A stretch of 48,455 nucleotides of DNA from JANSWO01 sp964351875 (GCA_964351875.1 CAYGQC010000007.1:1-48455), one strand, 5' to 3'. Positions 34,038 to 42,764 are shown, counted from the stretch's first letter. Numbers and translations: made by a program. The notes: generated by a model from the sequence alone, not told the origin.

Positions 34038-34940
34038 GTGCCGGAACTGCCCGACCTTACCGTCTATGTTGATCACCTGGCGGATCGCCTTGTCGGGCAG
34101 CCTCTGCGAGAACTCGAACTTTGCAGCCCGTTTCTGCTGCGCACCGTCGAGCCTGCCATCGATGCCTTCATTGGTGTGCCCGTAACAGGCGTTTCCCTGA
34201 TCGCCAAGCAGGTGTGCCTGTCGTTTCAGGGCGATCTGCACGCCGTTGTACACCTGATGGTTTCCGGCCGCTTTCAGTGGCGCGACAGCAGCGGCGGCAA
34301 AGCGAGCAAGACCGGTAGCCGTATCGTTCAGGCTCTTTTCCGCTTCGACAATGGCGCGCTGCTGTTAACGGAAGCCAGCAAGAAGAAGCGAGCGTCGCTG
34401 CGCCTGATCGAGGGAGCGCAAGATCTGTCGGAACTGCATCCCGGTGGCGCCGACGTATTGTGTGTGAGCCTTGAGGAGTTCTCGGAGCGTTTGCGCACGT
34501 CGAACCACACGCTGAAACGAGCGCTCACCGATCAGAAGGTGCTGGCTGGCATCGGTAACGCCTACTCCGATGAGATTCTGCTGTCCGCTGGGCTATCGCC
34601 GTTCAAGCGGGCGTCGCTGCTGTCGGATGAGGAAATGCTGGGTTTGTTTGACTGTACACAATGCGTGCTGCGTGAATGGATCGATCGGCTGCGCAGCGAA
34701 AACGCGGCAGCGTTCCCTGCCAAGGTCACCGCGTTTCATGCAGCCATGGCTGCGCACGGAAAATACAACGAGCCCTGTCCCGTGTGCGCGGCGCCCATTC
34801 AGCGCATCCGCTATGCGGACAACGAAGCAAACTACTGTGCGAATTGTCAGACTCAGGGCCGGCTACTCGCCGATCGATCGCTGTCCCGGCTGTTGAAAGA
34901 CAACTGGCCGAAACGGCTAGAGGATCTCGAGCGCAAATAG
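34038..34940 (+). CDS. Fpg/Nei family DNA glycosylase-like protein
   Basis: A 300-residue protein with the full Fpg/Nei plan. The N-terminus P-E-L-P-D carries the nucleophilic Pro2 and Glu3, and a Lys in I-A-K-Q-V occupies the beta-hairpin position. The helix-two-turn-helix is in L-A-G-I-G-N-A-Y-S-D-E-I-L (about 173-185), and a zinc finger C-P-V-C...C-A-N-C-Q-T-Q-G-R closes the domain. The residue equivalent to Fpg Glu6 context differs (P-E-L-P-D instead of P-E-L-P-E), and the sequence is divergent overall. GTG start, coupled to the MATE gene. Base specificity cannot be told. Confidence 0.87.
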   Translation: MPELPDLTVYVDHLADRLVGQPLRELELCSPFLLRTVEPAIDAFIGVPVTGVSLIAKQVCLSFQGDLHAVVHLMVSGRFQWRDSSGGKASKTGSRIVQALFRFDNGALLLTEASKKKRASLRLIEGAQDLSELHPGGADVLCVSLEEFSERLRTSNHTLKRALTDQKVLAGIGNAYSDEILLSAGLSPFKRASLLSDEEMLGLFDCTQCVLREWIDRLRSENAAAFPAKVTAFHAAMAAHGKYNEPCPVCAAPIQRIRYADNEANYCANCQTQGRLLADRSLSRLLKDNWPKRLEDLERK

Positions 34941-34985
34941 TCACGCCGTGAGGGATAGATACTAGTGACACAACGAGGCAGGTGA

Positions 34986-35393
34986 ATGCGTGGTACTAAC
35001 TTCTTCTGGTTGGCGGCGGCACTCTGCCTGTTTGCAGCGTGTGCGCATGCTTTTGTCGGAGCTCCGATGGTACTGCCGCCCCTGCACGACTCTGAACTGC
35101 CGTCGAACGTTGTTTGGCTGCATGTGTTCTCCTGGCACGCGGGCACAGTGCTAGCACTGGGTATGGGCGCACTTTTTGTCTATGCGGCGCGCAGTGTCGC
35201 GTTGCTACCCTGCGCGCTTGTCGCCGTTGGCATGAACGTTAGCCTCGGAACGATTGGCGTCAGTCTGGCGCTCTTGGGTGACCCGGCGCTTTGGGGTTCG
35301 CCCGCACCTTATCTGTGGTGGGTCACGGCGGCTGCCGGCACGATCGGCATTGTACGAAGGAGACGCGGTGAGGCGCCGGCGTTAGAAACTTAG
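34986..35393 (+). CDS. Small hypothetical membrane protein
   Basis: A 135-residue protein with about four hydrophobic segments (about 5-25, 43-65, 68-95 and 108-122) and a short basic C-terminus R-R-R-R-G. I do not recognise a family. GAGGCAGG just upstream is a good ribosome site. It precedes the PPOX-type flavoprotein by 12 bp on the same strand and may share its transcript. Confidence 0.75.
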   Translation: MRGTNFFWLAAALCLFAACAHAFVGAPMVLPPLHDSELPSNVVWLHVFSWHAGTVLALGMGALFVYAARSVALLPCALVAVGMNVSLGTIGVSLALLGDPALWGSPAPYLWWVTAAAGTIGIVRRRRGEAPALET

Positions 35394-35405
35394 GAGTTCA
35401 GAGCA

Positions 35406-36002
35406 ATGAAGGCAGAACGATTGCGACAGTTATACGGCGATGTCTCGCCGAGGGCGGCGCGCAAATCCATCGCAAGCTTTGATCAGCATTGCCGCGCGTT
35501 CATCGATCAATCGACGTTTGCGATTCTTGCGACCTCTGATGGTAGCCATCTTGATATCTCTCCAAAGGGTGATCCGGCCGGGTTTGTCGATGTCGAATCC
35601 GATACGACGCTGCTGCTTCCCGATAGGCCTGGCAATAACCGTCTGGATAGCCTGTTGAACATCATCGCCAATCCTGGTGTCGCTATGTTGTTCATGATTC
35701 CGACGGTTGCTGAGACGCTGCGAGTGAATGGCGGCGCTGAGATTCTGGAAGACCCGGAGATATGTGATCGCTTCAAGGTCAGGGGGCGAGCGCCGAAGAC
35801 CGTTCTCAGAATCAATGCCGAGGAGATCTTCGTGCACTGCGGTAAAGCGCCTGTTCGAGCAGGGTTATGGCAGCCGGACTTGTGGCCAGCGCAGCGCCCC
35901 GTACCGACGCTGTACGAGATGGTTCGAGATCATGCCGAGATGGAGATCGACGGCGTTGATCAGCATGCCGTTGATGCCAGCTATGAGCGGTCTCTGTATT
36001 AA
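35406..36002 (+). CDS. Pyridoxamine 5'-phosphate oxidase-like FMN-binding protein (MSMEG_1061-type)
   Basis: A 198-residue split-barrel flavoprotein. S-T-F-A-I-L-A-T-S-D-G-S-H-L-D-I-S-P-K-G-D, then D-R-P-G-N-N-R-L-D-S-L-L-N-I, and L-R-V-N-G-G-A match the PPOX-like subgroup annotated MSMEG_1061. Members are thought to bind FMN or F420; activity is not established. Ribosome site AGGAG lies 10 nt upstream. Clearly not PdxH, being shorter and lacking its PLP-binding end. Confidence 0.87.
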   Translation: MKAERLRQLYGDVSPRAARKSIASFDQHCRAFIDQSTFAILATSDGSHLDISPKGDPAGFVDVESDTTLLLPDRPGNNRLDSLLNIIANPGVAMLFMIPTVAETLRVNGGAEILEDPEICDRFKVRGRAPKTVLRINAEEIFVHCGKAPVRAGLWQPDLWPAQRPVPTLYEMVRDHAEMEIDGVDQHAVDASYERSLY

Positions 36003-36209
36003 ATCCCAAGGGCAGCCATTGGCGCAGGGGCTGCTCTGACGCCCGAGGATTCAGCGAGTCGGTCGCCCGCTCTGATCACTCCGAGCGTGCTGATACTCCC
36101 GGCGTTGCGCTGGTGTGCCATCGGTCTTGTGACACAGTTGCCGAACCGAATCTGTCGACAGTACGGGCGACGTTCGTCGGACACAGAGCGAGATTTCCCT
36201 TCGGAGAAC
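36003..36209. other. Convergent intergenic gap
   Basis: A 207-bp stretch between the PPOX-like gene and the convergent outer-membrane gene. I see no convincing gene, strong terminator or repeat. Confidence 0.4.
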
Positions 36210-37157
36210 CTAGAGTGACCATTTGACGCCAGCGATGAAGCGCGTGCGCGATTCGGTGCCATCGAAGCGGGCGAACCAATCCCAGCGCGAGTCGCCAATG
36301 CTGCCCGCGAGTTCGGCTGTCATTGCGTGGCCTGTACCAAGAAAGTCCTCCGTGAGGTCGGCGCGCGGGCCGAACTCATCGCTGACGTAGGCGTACAGCG
36401 CGCTCAGCTCGACTTCTGCACCGAACAGCAGCAGCTCGGTTTCTGCGCCGAGAACGAACTTCCGCGCCGTCTCATCCAACCGATAGACCAGCTCTGCAAA
36501 AGCCGTGTAACGGTTGCCGAACTGACGCCGCAGCTCGGTTCGAACAAAGCTAGCTTCCGTCATGCGCTCCACGCTGAACTCATAGCTGGTTCGCTCATCG
36601 AGATCTGCCGAATACTCGGCTTCGAGATAGTTGAGGCGGGTGGGTGCGTCGAGTGCATCGGCAGGGTCTACTGAATCGAGTTGTCCGGCGACTACTTCAA
36701 AACGCGCGCCAGGCCGCGTGTTTCGGACGTAGCGTATCCCCTTAATCCACCCGTCCTTTGACAGGCCCGAAGATGAGACCTTGCCTTTGTAGGTGGGGAT
36801 CACGCCAACTTCCGTTTTCCCGTAGTCGGCCTCGTGTCGCAGGTACAGGCGGCGCACATAGAGGCGATCGGCGGCGTCATCGTTGAACGTATTGTGGCTT
36901 GAGCCAAACTCATCGCCAGTCGCGACGAACGCATGCGCACTTAGCGCTTCAGAGACGGTGATCGAAGGGTAGTAGCGTGCTCTGAATTGATAGCGGAGCG
37001 AGCGCGATGAGCGATCGTCGGCCCGGGCTTGCAGGTCTATTTTCTGATCGAATTCGATGGCTGCTGCTGCGCTTGCTGTGAGTGCAAGGCACAGGGTCGC
37101 AACGGCGAAGCACAGCGTGATTCGAAGATTCCATCCTGGGAGGCAATTCGCATTCAC
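36210..37157 (-). CDS. Putative outer-membrane beta-barrel protein
   Basis: A 315-residue exported protein. A signal peptide with a hydrophobic core at about 12-30 ends in A-S-A-A-A-A, with cleavage near residue 33. The mature part alternates polar and aromatic residues in short strands (R-Y-Q-F-R-A-R-Y-Y, R-L-Y-V-R-R-L-Y-L, Y-E-F-S-V-E-R-M), as in 12- to 16-strand barrels, and finishes F-I-A-G-V-K-W-S-L. A C-terminal Phe is the usual end of such barrels; here the last residue is Leu. It may be a porin-like or structural protein of unknown specificity. Confidence 0.75.
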   Translation of the reverse strand: MNANCLPGWNLRITLCFAVATLCLALTASAAAAIEFDQKIDLQARADDRSSRSLRYQFRARYYPSITVSEALSAHAFVATGDEFGSSHNTFNDDAADRLYVRRLYLRHEADYGKTEVGVIPTYKGKVSSSGLSKDGWIKGIRYVRNTRPGARFEVVAGQLDSVDPADALDAPTRLNYLEAEYSADLDERTSYEFSVERMTEASFVRTELRRQFGNRYTAFAELVYRLDETARKFVLGAETELLLFGAEVELSALYAYVSDEFGPRADLTEDFLGTGHAMTAELAGSIGDSRWDWFARFDGTESRTRFIAGVKWSL

Positions 37158-37214
37158 TCGCTAACTTTAACCGCCGCTATCGCTTATCGATAGTTGTCCG
37201 CTCCGACGCTGAAG

Positions 37215-38387
37215 CTACCGCAGGTCGCTCACGTCCGAAGTTTCCTGTGCTCGCAGCTCCGTTGAGGAGATGTCGCGACGAAACGCCTCCTCATCAACTT
37301 TTACACACAGAGCTCTAAGTACGGCTGGCAGTTCCACATCGTCCAGCGTGCTGAAACGGTCGTTGTGTTCGCGGCCGAAGACGATGAATCGGCAGGCCAG
37401 AGCGGACAGCTCCTCCAATGCCTCATCGCGATTGCGTTCAGCGCCGCCGAGTTGGCGGCCTCGGCTGTCAATGAGTTCGTAGTAGCGAGGCGCGGCAACC
37501 CGCACGATCGTGTCGATTCCCACGATGAATGTCGTGCCTGGAAAGCGGCGGGCTTTCTCGACAAAGGTGGGCAGCCTGGTTAGCCAGACCGGCCGGTTGA
37601 ACTGGCTGATCCGCTGCTGGATCTGGTGGTAGTCGAGTAGGGGTTTGTCGACATTCTCCACGCTCAGCTCGAACGCGCCGGGCAAGCCGGTCATCGTCTC
37701 TGCCTGGGCCATCATGTCGAGGTGTCCCTGATGCAGGGGGTTGAACGAGCCTGGTAGAAGCAGCTCACCGAGATGCGGTTCGCTCAGGGCGCCGGGCAGC
37801 TGTGCGTAAGCATCCGTCGCGCCGAGAATGAGCTCGCGCCAGCCGTCTTCGGCGTGCGCGCTGAACGCATCGTGGGCAGATTGGCCTGGCACGGATTCGT
37901 AGAGATGTTCGCCTAGATCGACGGCCAGTGCGATGGCGAGCTGCTGCCAGCAGAAGTTTCGCAGAATCGATTCTTCGCCGGCACGGTCATTCGCGCCCTT
38001 GGTGAATTCGATCTTGGCGCTATGGGTATGGTCCTGGGTCTGGATGGCTACATAAGCGCGATGCGCGCCCCGTTTAGGGCGGTCGGTCGCAAGGCTCGCC
38101 GTACAACCGAAGCCGAAGGTTCGCGGCTGATCGGGCGCGAGAGATCTGGCGCGCTCGAAGGCCGCCATGGCCATGGCTCGCGCTGTGTCTGCTGAACACG
38201 CCTGAGCAGGCTCGCCGCCGCAGAGGTCTGACAAAGCACTGGCCGCGTATGGCACGCGGGCTTCGAGAACGGACCTGGAAGCGCCGGCGGTACCGAGCAT
38301 CTCGTCCAGAAATGAGACGCCACCGCCCGTCACGTAGAACACGCCGATATCAGCGCTGGCGTGCAGGCGGGTCGCTCGATCGCTCAT
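37215..38387 (-). CDS. CinA C-terminal (PncC-like) domain fused to NadD-like nucleotidyltransferase
   Basis: A 390-residue two-domain protein. The N-terminal half (about 10-160) resembles the CinA C-terminal/NMN-amidohydrolase domain: V-T-G-G-G-V-S-F-L-D-E-M, V-P-Y, and G-C-T-A-S-L-A-T-D-R-P-K-R-G. The catalytic Ser of PncC (in S-C-T-G-G) is not conserved, reading Y-V-T-G-G. The C-terminal half (about 207-390) is a nucleotidyltransferase with G-S-F-N-P-L-H-Q-G-H (213-222) and the closing I-S-S-T-E-L-R, both intact. It should therefore adenylylate a nicotinate- or nicotinamide-mononucleotide-like or a pantetheine-like substrate. It lies 17 bp downstream of a hydrolase gene. Not standard nadD, which is about 210 residues. 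Confidence 0.8.
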   Translation of the reverse strand: MSDRATRLHASADIGVFYVTGGGVSFLDEMLGTAGASRSVLEARVPYAASALSDLCGGEPAQACSADTARAMAMAAFERARSLAPDQPRTFGFGCTASLATDRPKRGAHRAYVAIQTQDHTHSAKIEFTKGANDRAGEESILRNFCWQQLAIALAVDLGEHLYESVPGQSAHDAFSAHAEDGWRELILGATDAYAQLPGALSEPHLGELLLPGSFNPLHQGHLDMMAQAETMTGLPGAFELSVENVDKPLLDYHQIQQRISQFNRPVWLTRLPTFVEKARRFPGTTFIVGIDTIVRVAAPRYYELIDSRGRQLGGAERNRDEALEELSALACRFIVFGREHNDRFSTLDDVELPAVLRALCVKVDEEAFRRDISSTELRAQETSDVSDLR

Positions 38388-38404
38388 GGGCTACGCGCGT
38401 GCCG

Positions 38405-39277
38405 TTATTTTAGGAAGTCGGTGACCAGCCCGACGAACGTGTCGAGCTGGTCGTGGTGCACCCAGTGGCCGGCATTGTCGATATTCACGACGGTCGGTTT
38501 TGTCTTGGTGAAGTGCTCGATTCGGCCATCTTTTTCCGGATCAGAAGCCCAGGATTCTGTACCCCGGATCAACATCGTTGGGCAGTTGATTTCGCCCCAA
38601 AGCTTGTATTGTTCGGAGTGCGGTAAGCCGATCGGTGAGAACGCGCGAATGTAGTTGTCGAACTTCCAGCTATACGTGCCGTCCTCGTTCTGGCTGCTGC
38701 CATGGATGGTGAGGTGCCGCGCCTGGTCGGAGGACAGGTGAGGGTTCTCGCTCTGCATCCGCTGGAACGCGTCTTCCAGGGTCTCGTAGCGTTTCGGCAG
38801 GCGTCCGGCGATGCCGCGCAGGTTCTTCATCCAGTCGAGCACGCGCTCGCCCGTCGTCATTTTCTGCATCTGCTCGAGCATTTTCGGTGGTGGCCCCATG
38901 CCCTCGATCACGACGAGCCGCTCGACGTTCTTCGGGAACAGACCGCTATAGAGCAGCGCGATCGCGCCGCCCATAGAGTGCGCGACGATACGCAGGGGCT
39001 TCATGTTTTTCTGATCGACCAATTGGGCGATGTCGTACGCGTAGTCCACCTGGTAGTAGCCCGCGCCGACCACCCATTGGGAATCGCCGTGGCCGCGCAG
39101 GTCCGGCGCGATGATGTGGTAGTCGTTTTTCAGCTCGCTCGCCACCCAGTCCCAGTTGCGGCAGTGGTCTCTGCCGCCGTGGATCATGAGCAGCGGCTCG
39201 GCGTCTGAATTGCCCCAGTCGACGTAGTGCAACTTGAGTCGCTGGGAGAAGTAACTGTGTGAGGTTGGTCCGTCCAT
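38405..39277 (-). CDS. Alpha/beta-fold hydrolase
   Basis: A 290-residue alpha/beta hydrolase. It opens with the oxyanion block L-M-I-H-G-G-R-D-H-C, then A-P-D-L-R-G-H-G-D-S, the nucleophile elbow A-H-S-M-G-G (Ser about 101) and the catalytic His in N-A-G-H-W-V-H-H-D (about 271). A cap region of about 75 residues (Q-M-Q-K-M...) lies between. No signal peptide. Relatives include epoxide hydrolase-like esterases, haloalkane dehalogenases and lipases; specificity cannot be given. Confidence 0.9.
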   Translation of the reverse strand: MDGPTSHSYFSQRLKLHYVDWGNSDAEPLLMIHGGRDHCRNWDWVASELKNDYHIIAPDLRGHGDSQWVVGAGYYQVDYAYDIAQLVDQKNMKPLRIVAHSMGGAIALLYSGLFPKNVERLVVIEGMGPPPKMLEQMQKMTTGERVLDWMKNLRGIAGRLPKRYETLEDAFQRMQSENPHLSSDQARHLTIHGSSQNEDGTYSWKFDNYIRAFSPIGLPHSEQYKLWGEINCPTMLIRGTESWASDPEKDGRIEHFTKTKPTVVNIDNAGHWVHHDQLDTFVGLVTDFLK

Positions 39278-39285
39278 AGCGTCAG

Positions 39286-39291
39286 TATAAT
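39286..39291 (+). promoter_or_regulatory. Possible promoter -10 element (TATAAT) for the SirB2-family gene
   Basis: A perfect TATAAT lies just upstream of the hydrolase start, oriented to the plus strand. The best -35 candidate, TTGGTC (39265-39270), is 15 bp away, slightly short. It would give a leader of about 70 nt for the gene at 39368. Confidence 0.4.
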
Positions 39292-39367
39292 GGTGTTCTG
39301 CGGATCTGACGTGCCTGTCTTTGCGATCCCGTTAGACACCGCCCAATTTTCACAGAGAGTTTGATCG

Positions 39368-39724
39368 ATGCTTCGTTACAGTCACATGTTTCTTGCCTAC
39401 CTGACCGTTGCTGGTTTCGGTGTCAGACTGTTGTTGTCCGTCGCCGAACATCGGCTGGCGCAGGCCAAGCTGGTGCGGGTGGCGCCCCATGTCATCGATA
39501 CCGCGCTGCTCGCCATCGGTGTCGTCATGGCGTTGCGATTGGGCATCTCCCCGGTGTCAGGGTGGCTGGGTGCGAAGCTGGTGGGTCTGGTGGCCTACAT
39601 AGGCTTCGGCGTGCTGGCGATGCGTGGGCGGGGCGTCACGCGCTGGCTGGGTGCGGTCGGCGCGTTTCTGAGTGTGGGGTACGTATTTGCCGTCGCGACG
39701 ACCCGGCAGGTCTTCCCGTTTTAG
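39368..39724 (+). CDS. SirB2 family membrane protein
   Basis: A 118-residue small membrane protein with four helices (about 5-22, 37-60, 64-85 and 90-110). It starts Y-S-H-M-F-L-A-Y-L-T-V-A-G-F, contains P-H-V-I-D-T-A-L-L, and has L-G-A-K-L-V-G-L-V-A-Y-I, all matching the SirB2 (YchQ) family. Function is unknown. ATG 39368 gives the family N-terminus; a start at 39361 would be a different frame. Confidence 0.82.
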   Translation: MLRYSHMFLAYLTVAGFGVRLLLSVAEHRLAQAKLVRVAPHVIDTALLAIGVVMALRLGISPVSGWLGAKLVGLVAYIGFGVLAMRGRGVTRWLGAVGAFLSVGYVFAVATTRQVFPF

Positions 39725-39765
39725 AATGCCATTGGGCGGGGTGCCTGTTTTCTAGCTCGGCATCG

Positions 39766-40923
39766 CTACCCAAGCGTCCGGCTGATCAGTTCTTTCATGA
39801 TCTCGTTAGTACCGCCGTAGATCTTCTGGACTCGTGCGTCGGTGTACATGCGGGATATCTCGTACTCGTCCATGTAGCCGGCGCCGCCATGAAACTGAAG
39901 GCACTCATCCACTACACGGCACTGCATGTCGGTGCACCAGTATTTCGCCATCGATGCCGTCGCTGAATCCAGCTTGCCGTCGATGTGATCCGTCAGGCAG
40001 CGGTCCACGAACGTGCGCCCGATGCGAGCTTCGGTGACGAGTTCCGCCATGCCGAATTTGGTGTTCTGGAAATCCAGCACGCGCTGGCCGAACGCTTTAC
40101 GCTCCTTCACGTATTCAAGAGTATGTGCGATGGCCCGTTCAGCCATGACGACTGCCGCCTGGGCAATGTTGAGTCGTTCCTGGGGCAGTTGCGACATGAG
40201 CTGGATAAAGCCTTTGCCTTCTTCGCCGAGGCGGTTGGCAACCGGCACTCGACAGTCCTCGAAGAACAGCTCCGAGGTGTCCGCAGCGGGCATACCCATC
40301 TTCTTCAGATTGCGACCCCGCTGGAAACCGGGATTACCCTCGGTTTCGAGGACGATCAGAGACAGGCCTTTGGCGCCGGTACCCGGGCCAGTCTTGGCAA
40401 CGACAATGACCAAGTCTGCGTGCTGACCGTTCGTGATGTAGGTTTTCGAGCCGTTGATGACGTAGTCGTCGCCATCACGCACGGCGGTTGTCGCCACGGC
40501 TTGCAGGTCGGATCCGGTATTGGGCTCGGTCATCGCGATTGCGCCGACCAGCTCACCCGCCGCCATTTTGGGCAACCAACGCTGTTTCTGTTCTTCACTG
40601 CCGTAGTGCAGAAGGTAAGGGGCGACGATCTGGCTGTGTACCTGTATCCCCCATCCCGAAATGCCGGCGGCGTGCATTTCCTCCAGGATAACGGTCTCAT
40701 GCAAGTAGCTGCCGCCACCGCCGCCGTATTCAGAAGGTATCTCAGCGAGCAGCAGCCCGGCCGCTCCGGCGGTGCGCCAAAGCTCGCGATCTACCTCGCC
40801 CTGGTCCCGCCATCGCTCCATGTGCGGCACACACTCACTGGCGAAAAATTTGCTGCACGCGTCACGCAGCATGCCGAGTTCTTCATCCTGCCAGGGAGAT
40901 TCGTAGGAGTCGTAGATGTACAT
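39766..40923 (-). CDS. Acyl-CoA dehydrogenase
   Basis: A 385-residue enzyme of the short/medium/long-chain acyl-CoA dehydrogenase branch. Seen are I-P-S-E-Y-G-G-G-G, the FAD-binding A-I-A-M-T-E-P-N-T-G-S-D-L, K-T-Y-I-T-N-G, R-K-A-F-G-Q-R-V, L-Q-F-H-G-G-A-G-Y-M and the catalytic Glu in Y-G-G-T-N-E-I-M. ATG 40923 is preferred; a TTG at 40944 is in frame, but the GGAGG there would itself be the ribosome site. The sequence is close in style to long-chain or isovaleryl-type enzymes, though exact chain length is not predictable. Confidence 0.93.
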   Translation of the reverse strand: MYIYDSYESPWQDEELGMLRDACSKFFASECVPHMERWRDQGEVDRELWRTAGAAGLLLAEIPSEYGGGGGSYLHETVILEEMHAAGISGWGIQVHSQIVAPYLLHYGSEEQKQRWLPKMAAGELVGAIAMTEPNTGSDLQAVATTAVRDGDDYVINGSKTYITNGQHADLVIVVAKTGPGTGAKGLSLIVLETEGNPGFQRGRNLKKMGMPAADTSELFFEDCRVPVANRLGEEGKGFIQLMSQLPQERLNIAQAAVVMAERAIAHTLEYVKERKAFGQRVLDFQNTKFGMAELVTEARIGRTFVDRCLTDHIDGKLDSATASMAKYWCTDMQCRVVDECLQFHGGAGYMDEYEISRMYTDARVQKIYGGTNEIMKELISRTLG

Positions 40924-41129
40924 GGTGCTCGAATTCGCCTCCAAGCGCGTTGGTGAGAGTATGTTTGTTTAGCGTTCCTGCTGTCTGCGCGGACCGGCCG
41001 CTCTACTGATGAGCGGCGGCTTCGCCCCATGAAGCGTGCAGCTTGGATTATATCAAGAGCGAGCGGACGCCTCGATTGCAGCCGAGTTTTGAGTGGGCTT
41101 TTTAGTCCAGAGTGCTGGTCGCAACGCGC
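40924..41129 (-). promoter_or_regulatory. Leader and promoter of the acyl-CoA dehydrogenase gene
   Basis: Read on the minus strand, 41055-41047 is TGATATAAT, a perfect extended -10 element; the -35 region is poor, as is common for that class. The transcript would start near 41040 and have a leader of about 117 nt. In it, GAGCGGC (41017-41011 reversed) and GCCGCTC (41003-40997) form a 7-bp hairpin with a 7-nt loop. No gene is seen in this 206-bp gap. Confidence 0.5.
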
Positions 41130-41507
41130 TTACTGCTGCGCGATGTCCAGGCCGCGGTTCAAATCTGGCCGGCGACGCTCGGGCACGCCGCGTAGTTGAA
41201 CGATCCAGGCGTCGGTGACACCGACCGACTGCCAGTTCATCTGTTCGGACAGTGCGGTTCGCGGGTTAACAAACGGACCGCTGATAAGGCGATGGTAAGT
41301 CTGCTCGCCGACGTCTGTCACCGCGATACGCAACGTGTTGCCGCTGCGATCGCCGCGCCGGTGTAACTCTTCAACCGCCGTTTCCGAGTCGAGGAAACTA
41401 CCGACAACGACAAAATAATCGGCGCTGACGGCGGGTGCTGTCAGCGACAGGACAAGCAGCGCAATGCCCGTCACAAAGTGACTGGGCTGTCTTTGGAATA
41501 ACTGCAT
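41130..41507 (-). CDS. Exported SPOR domain-like protein
   Basis: A 125-residue protein. The N-terminal signal peptide has its core at about 12-25 and ends P-A-V-S-A. The rest is a SPOR-type fold: D-Y-F-V-V-V-G-S-F-L-D-S-E-T-A, an R-L-I-S-G-P-F segment and a final A-W-I-V-Q-L. SPOR domains bind denuded peptidoglycan at division sites. Since no membrane anchor is evident, it is probably periplasmic or weakly attached. ATG 41507 is chosen because it directly precedes the signal; the frame remains open further upstream. Confidence 0.72.
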   Translation of the reverse strand: MQLFQRQPSHFVTGIALLVLSLTAPAVSADYFVVVGSFLDSETAVEELHRRGDRSGNTLRIAVTDVGEQTYHRLISGPFVNPRTALSEQMNWQSVGVTDAWIVQLRGVPERRRPDLNRGLDIAQQ

Positions 41508-41663
41508 TGACGGGAACTTTCGCTCGCGAATTTGGCCGCGAATTTGTAGGTTGATCCAGTTGAAGGTTTTCAGGCGAGAATAGCTCTTGCGCATCTGCGG
41601 GCCGTTCGGTTTTCGGGCTTCCCCGGATGGCAGAAAAGTATAACAGTAGCGTGACGTAAAGCT

Positions 41664-42503
41664 CTACGGATAACCCGCACCAGGAAAGGGGGCGGGCAGT
41701 GTTTCCACTCGTGCTGTCGGATTGTCGCGGCAGAATTCGGGTGCGGAACCCTCGGCGGTGAGCACATACAATGTACTACCGCCCAGCATGCAGGCGAACG
41801 CACCGCGCCCCGTAGCGTTTTGATGTGTGACCTCACCCCCCTCCAGCACTCGGAAAACCTCGTTGCTGCTGGGTGAGGCAACCCAGATGCCGTTCGAACT
41901 GTCGAGGCAAATGCCGTCCGGAACAGCGCCTTCAGGCATGTCAGCCCACACGCGCCGATTGCTCAGGTCGCCGTCGGCAGCCCGATCAAAGGCGGTCAGT
42001 CGGCGGCCAAACGTCTCCGCGACGATAAGGGTGCCACCGTCTGGCGTGATCACGCAGCCATTGGGGAACTTGAGCTCGTCGGCAACCACACGTGCGTTGC
42101 CGCCATCGGGTTCGATGCAGATCAGCTCTGCCGGCGACGGATCAGCGCCTGCGTGCAGATCGAAACCGAAGTTCCCTACGTAGGCCCGGCCCAGATCATC
42201 GACCACCATGTCATTGCAGATGCCGCTGGCGAGGTGGCTGAGGTCTGCGTGCGGCCTCAGTGAGTTGCCGTCGAATTTGAGTACCGACCGGCTTGTCATG
42301 GCGACGATCAGCAGCTCGCCGCTCGGCAGCCAGCCCAGGCCAGACGGGTCGTCGGACGTCAGAACGACCGTTCGAGAGCTACCGTCGGGTTTGCAGGCGA
42401 CGACGCGTCGCCCATGCATATCCGAAAAGTACAGCTCGCCACCGTGCCAGCGCGGGCCCTCGGGAAAGTGCAGGTTGTCGATCAAGGTCGTGAGGGTAGT
42501 CAT
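41664..42503 (-). CDS. SMP-30/gluconolactonase/LRE family beta-propeller protein
   Basis: A 279-residue six-bladed propeller of the SMP-30 family. It opens F-P-E-G-P-R-W-H-G-G-E-L-Y-F-S-D, whose Glu is the metal ligand, and carries F-P-N-G-C-V-I-T-P-D-G (Asn ligand) and P-D-G-I-C-L-D-S-S-N-G-I-W-V-A (Asp ligand). Such enzymes hydrolyse sugar lactones or other lactones using a divalent metal. It is cytoplasmic by sequence and divergent from the LEA-like lipoprotein gene. Confidence 0.9.
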   Translation of the reverse strand: MTTLTTLIDNLHFPEGPRWHGGELYFSDMHGRRVVACKPDGSSRTVVLTSDDPSGLGWLPSGELLIVAMTSRSVLKFDGNSLRPHADLSHLASGICNDMVVDDLGRAYVGNFGFDLHAGADPSPAELICIEPDGGNARVVADELKFPNGCVITPDGGTLIVAETFGRRLTAFDRAADGDLSNRRVWADMPEGAVPDGICLDSSNGIWVASPSSNEVFRVLEGGEVTHQNATGRGAFACMLGGSTLYVLTAEGSAPEFCRDNPTARVETLPAPFPGAGYP

Positions 42504-42764
42504 AAAGGGCCTTTTACGCCTGTTTTACCAAACTCTAAGCCAGGGCTAGGTGTGGTGCTATTGCCGCGTTGTTGGACATTTGTGTTTTCGGGTATCCTCG
42601 CGCCGCACGGTGGGGATAATCGGGCGTTGCAACTTGCGGCCCCTGACATCAACGCCAACCCGGTGGCAGCTGCTCGCGAGTTCTGCCGCCAACATTGATC
42701 TGATTGAAAACGATGACATTTCGCCCCCGGCGACGGGATACATGAGCGAAGGAAGGAGACTCAC
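42504..42764 (+). promoter_or_regulatory. Divergent intergenic region with possible promoter for the repeat lipoprotein
   Basis: A 261-bp gap. TTGGAC (42572-42577) and TATCCT (42593-42598) are 15 bp apart, a plausible but not strong promoter that would give a long leader of about 160 nt. The ribosome site GGAAGGAG at 42751-42758 is very strong. Nothing else is evident. Confidence 0.35.
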
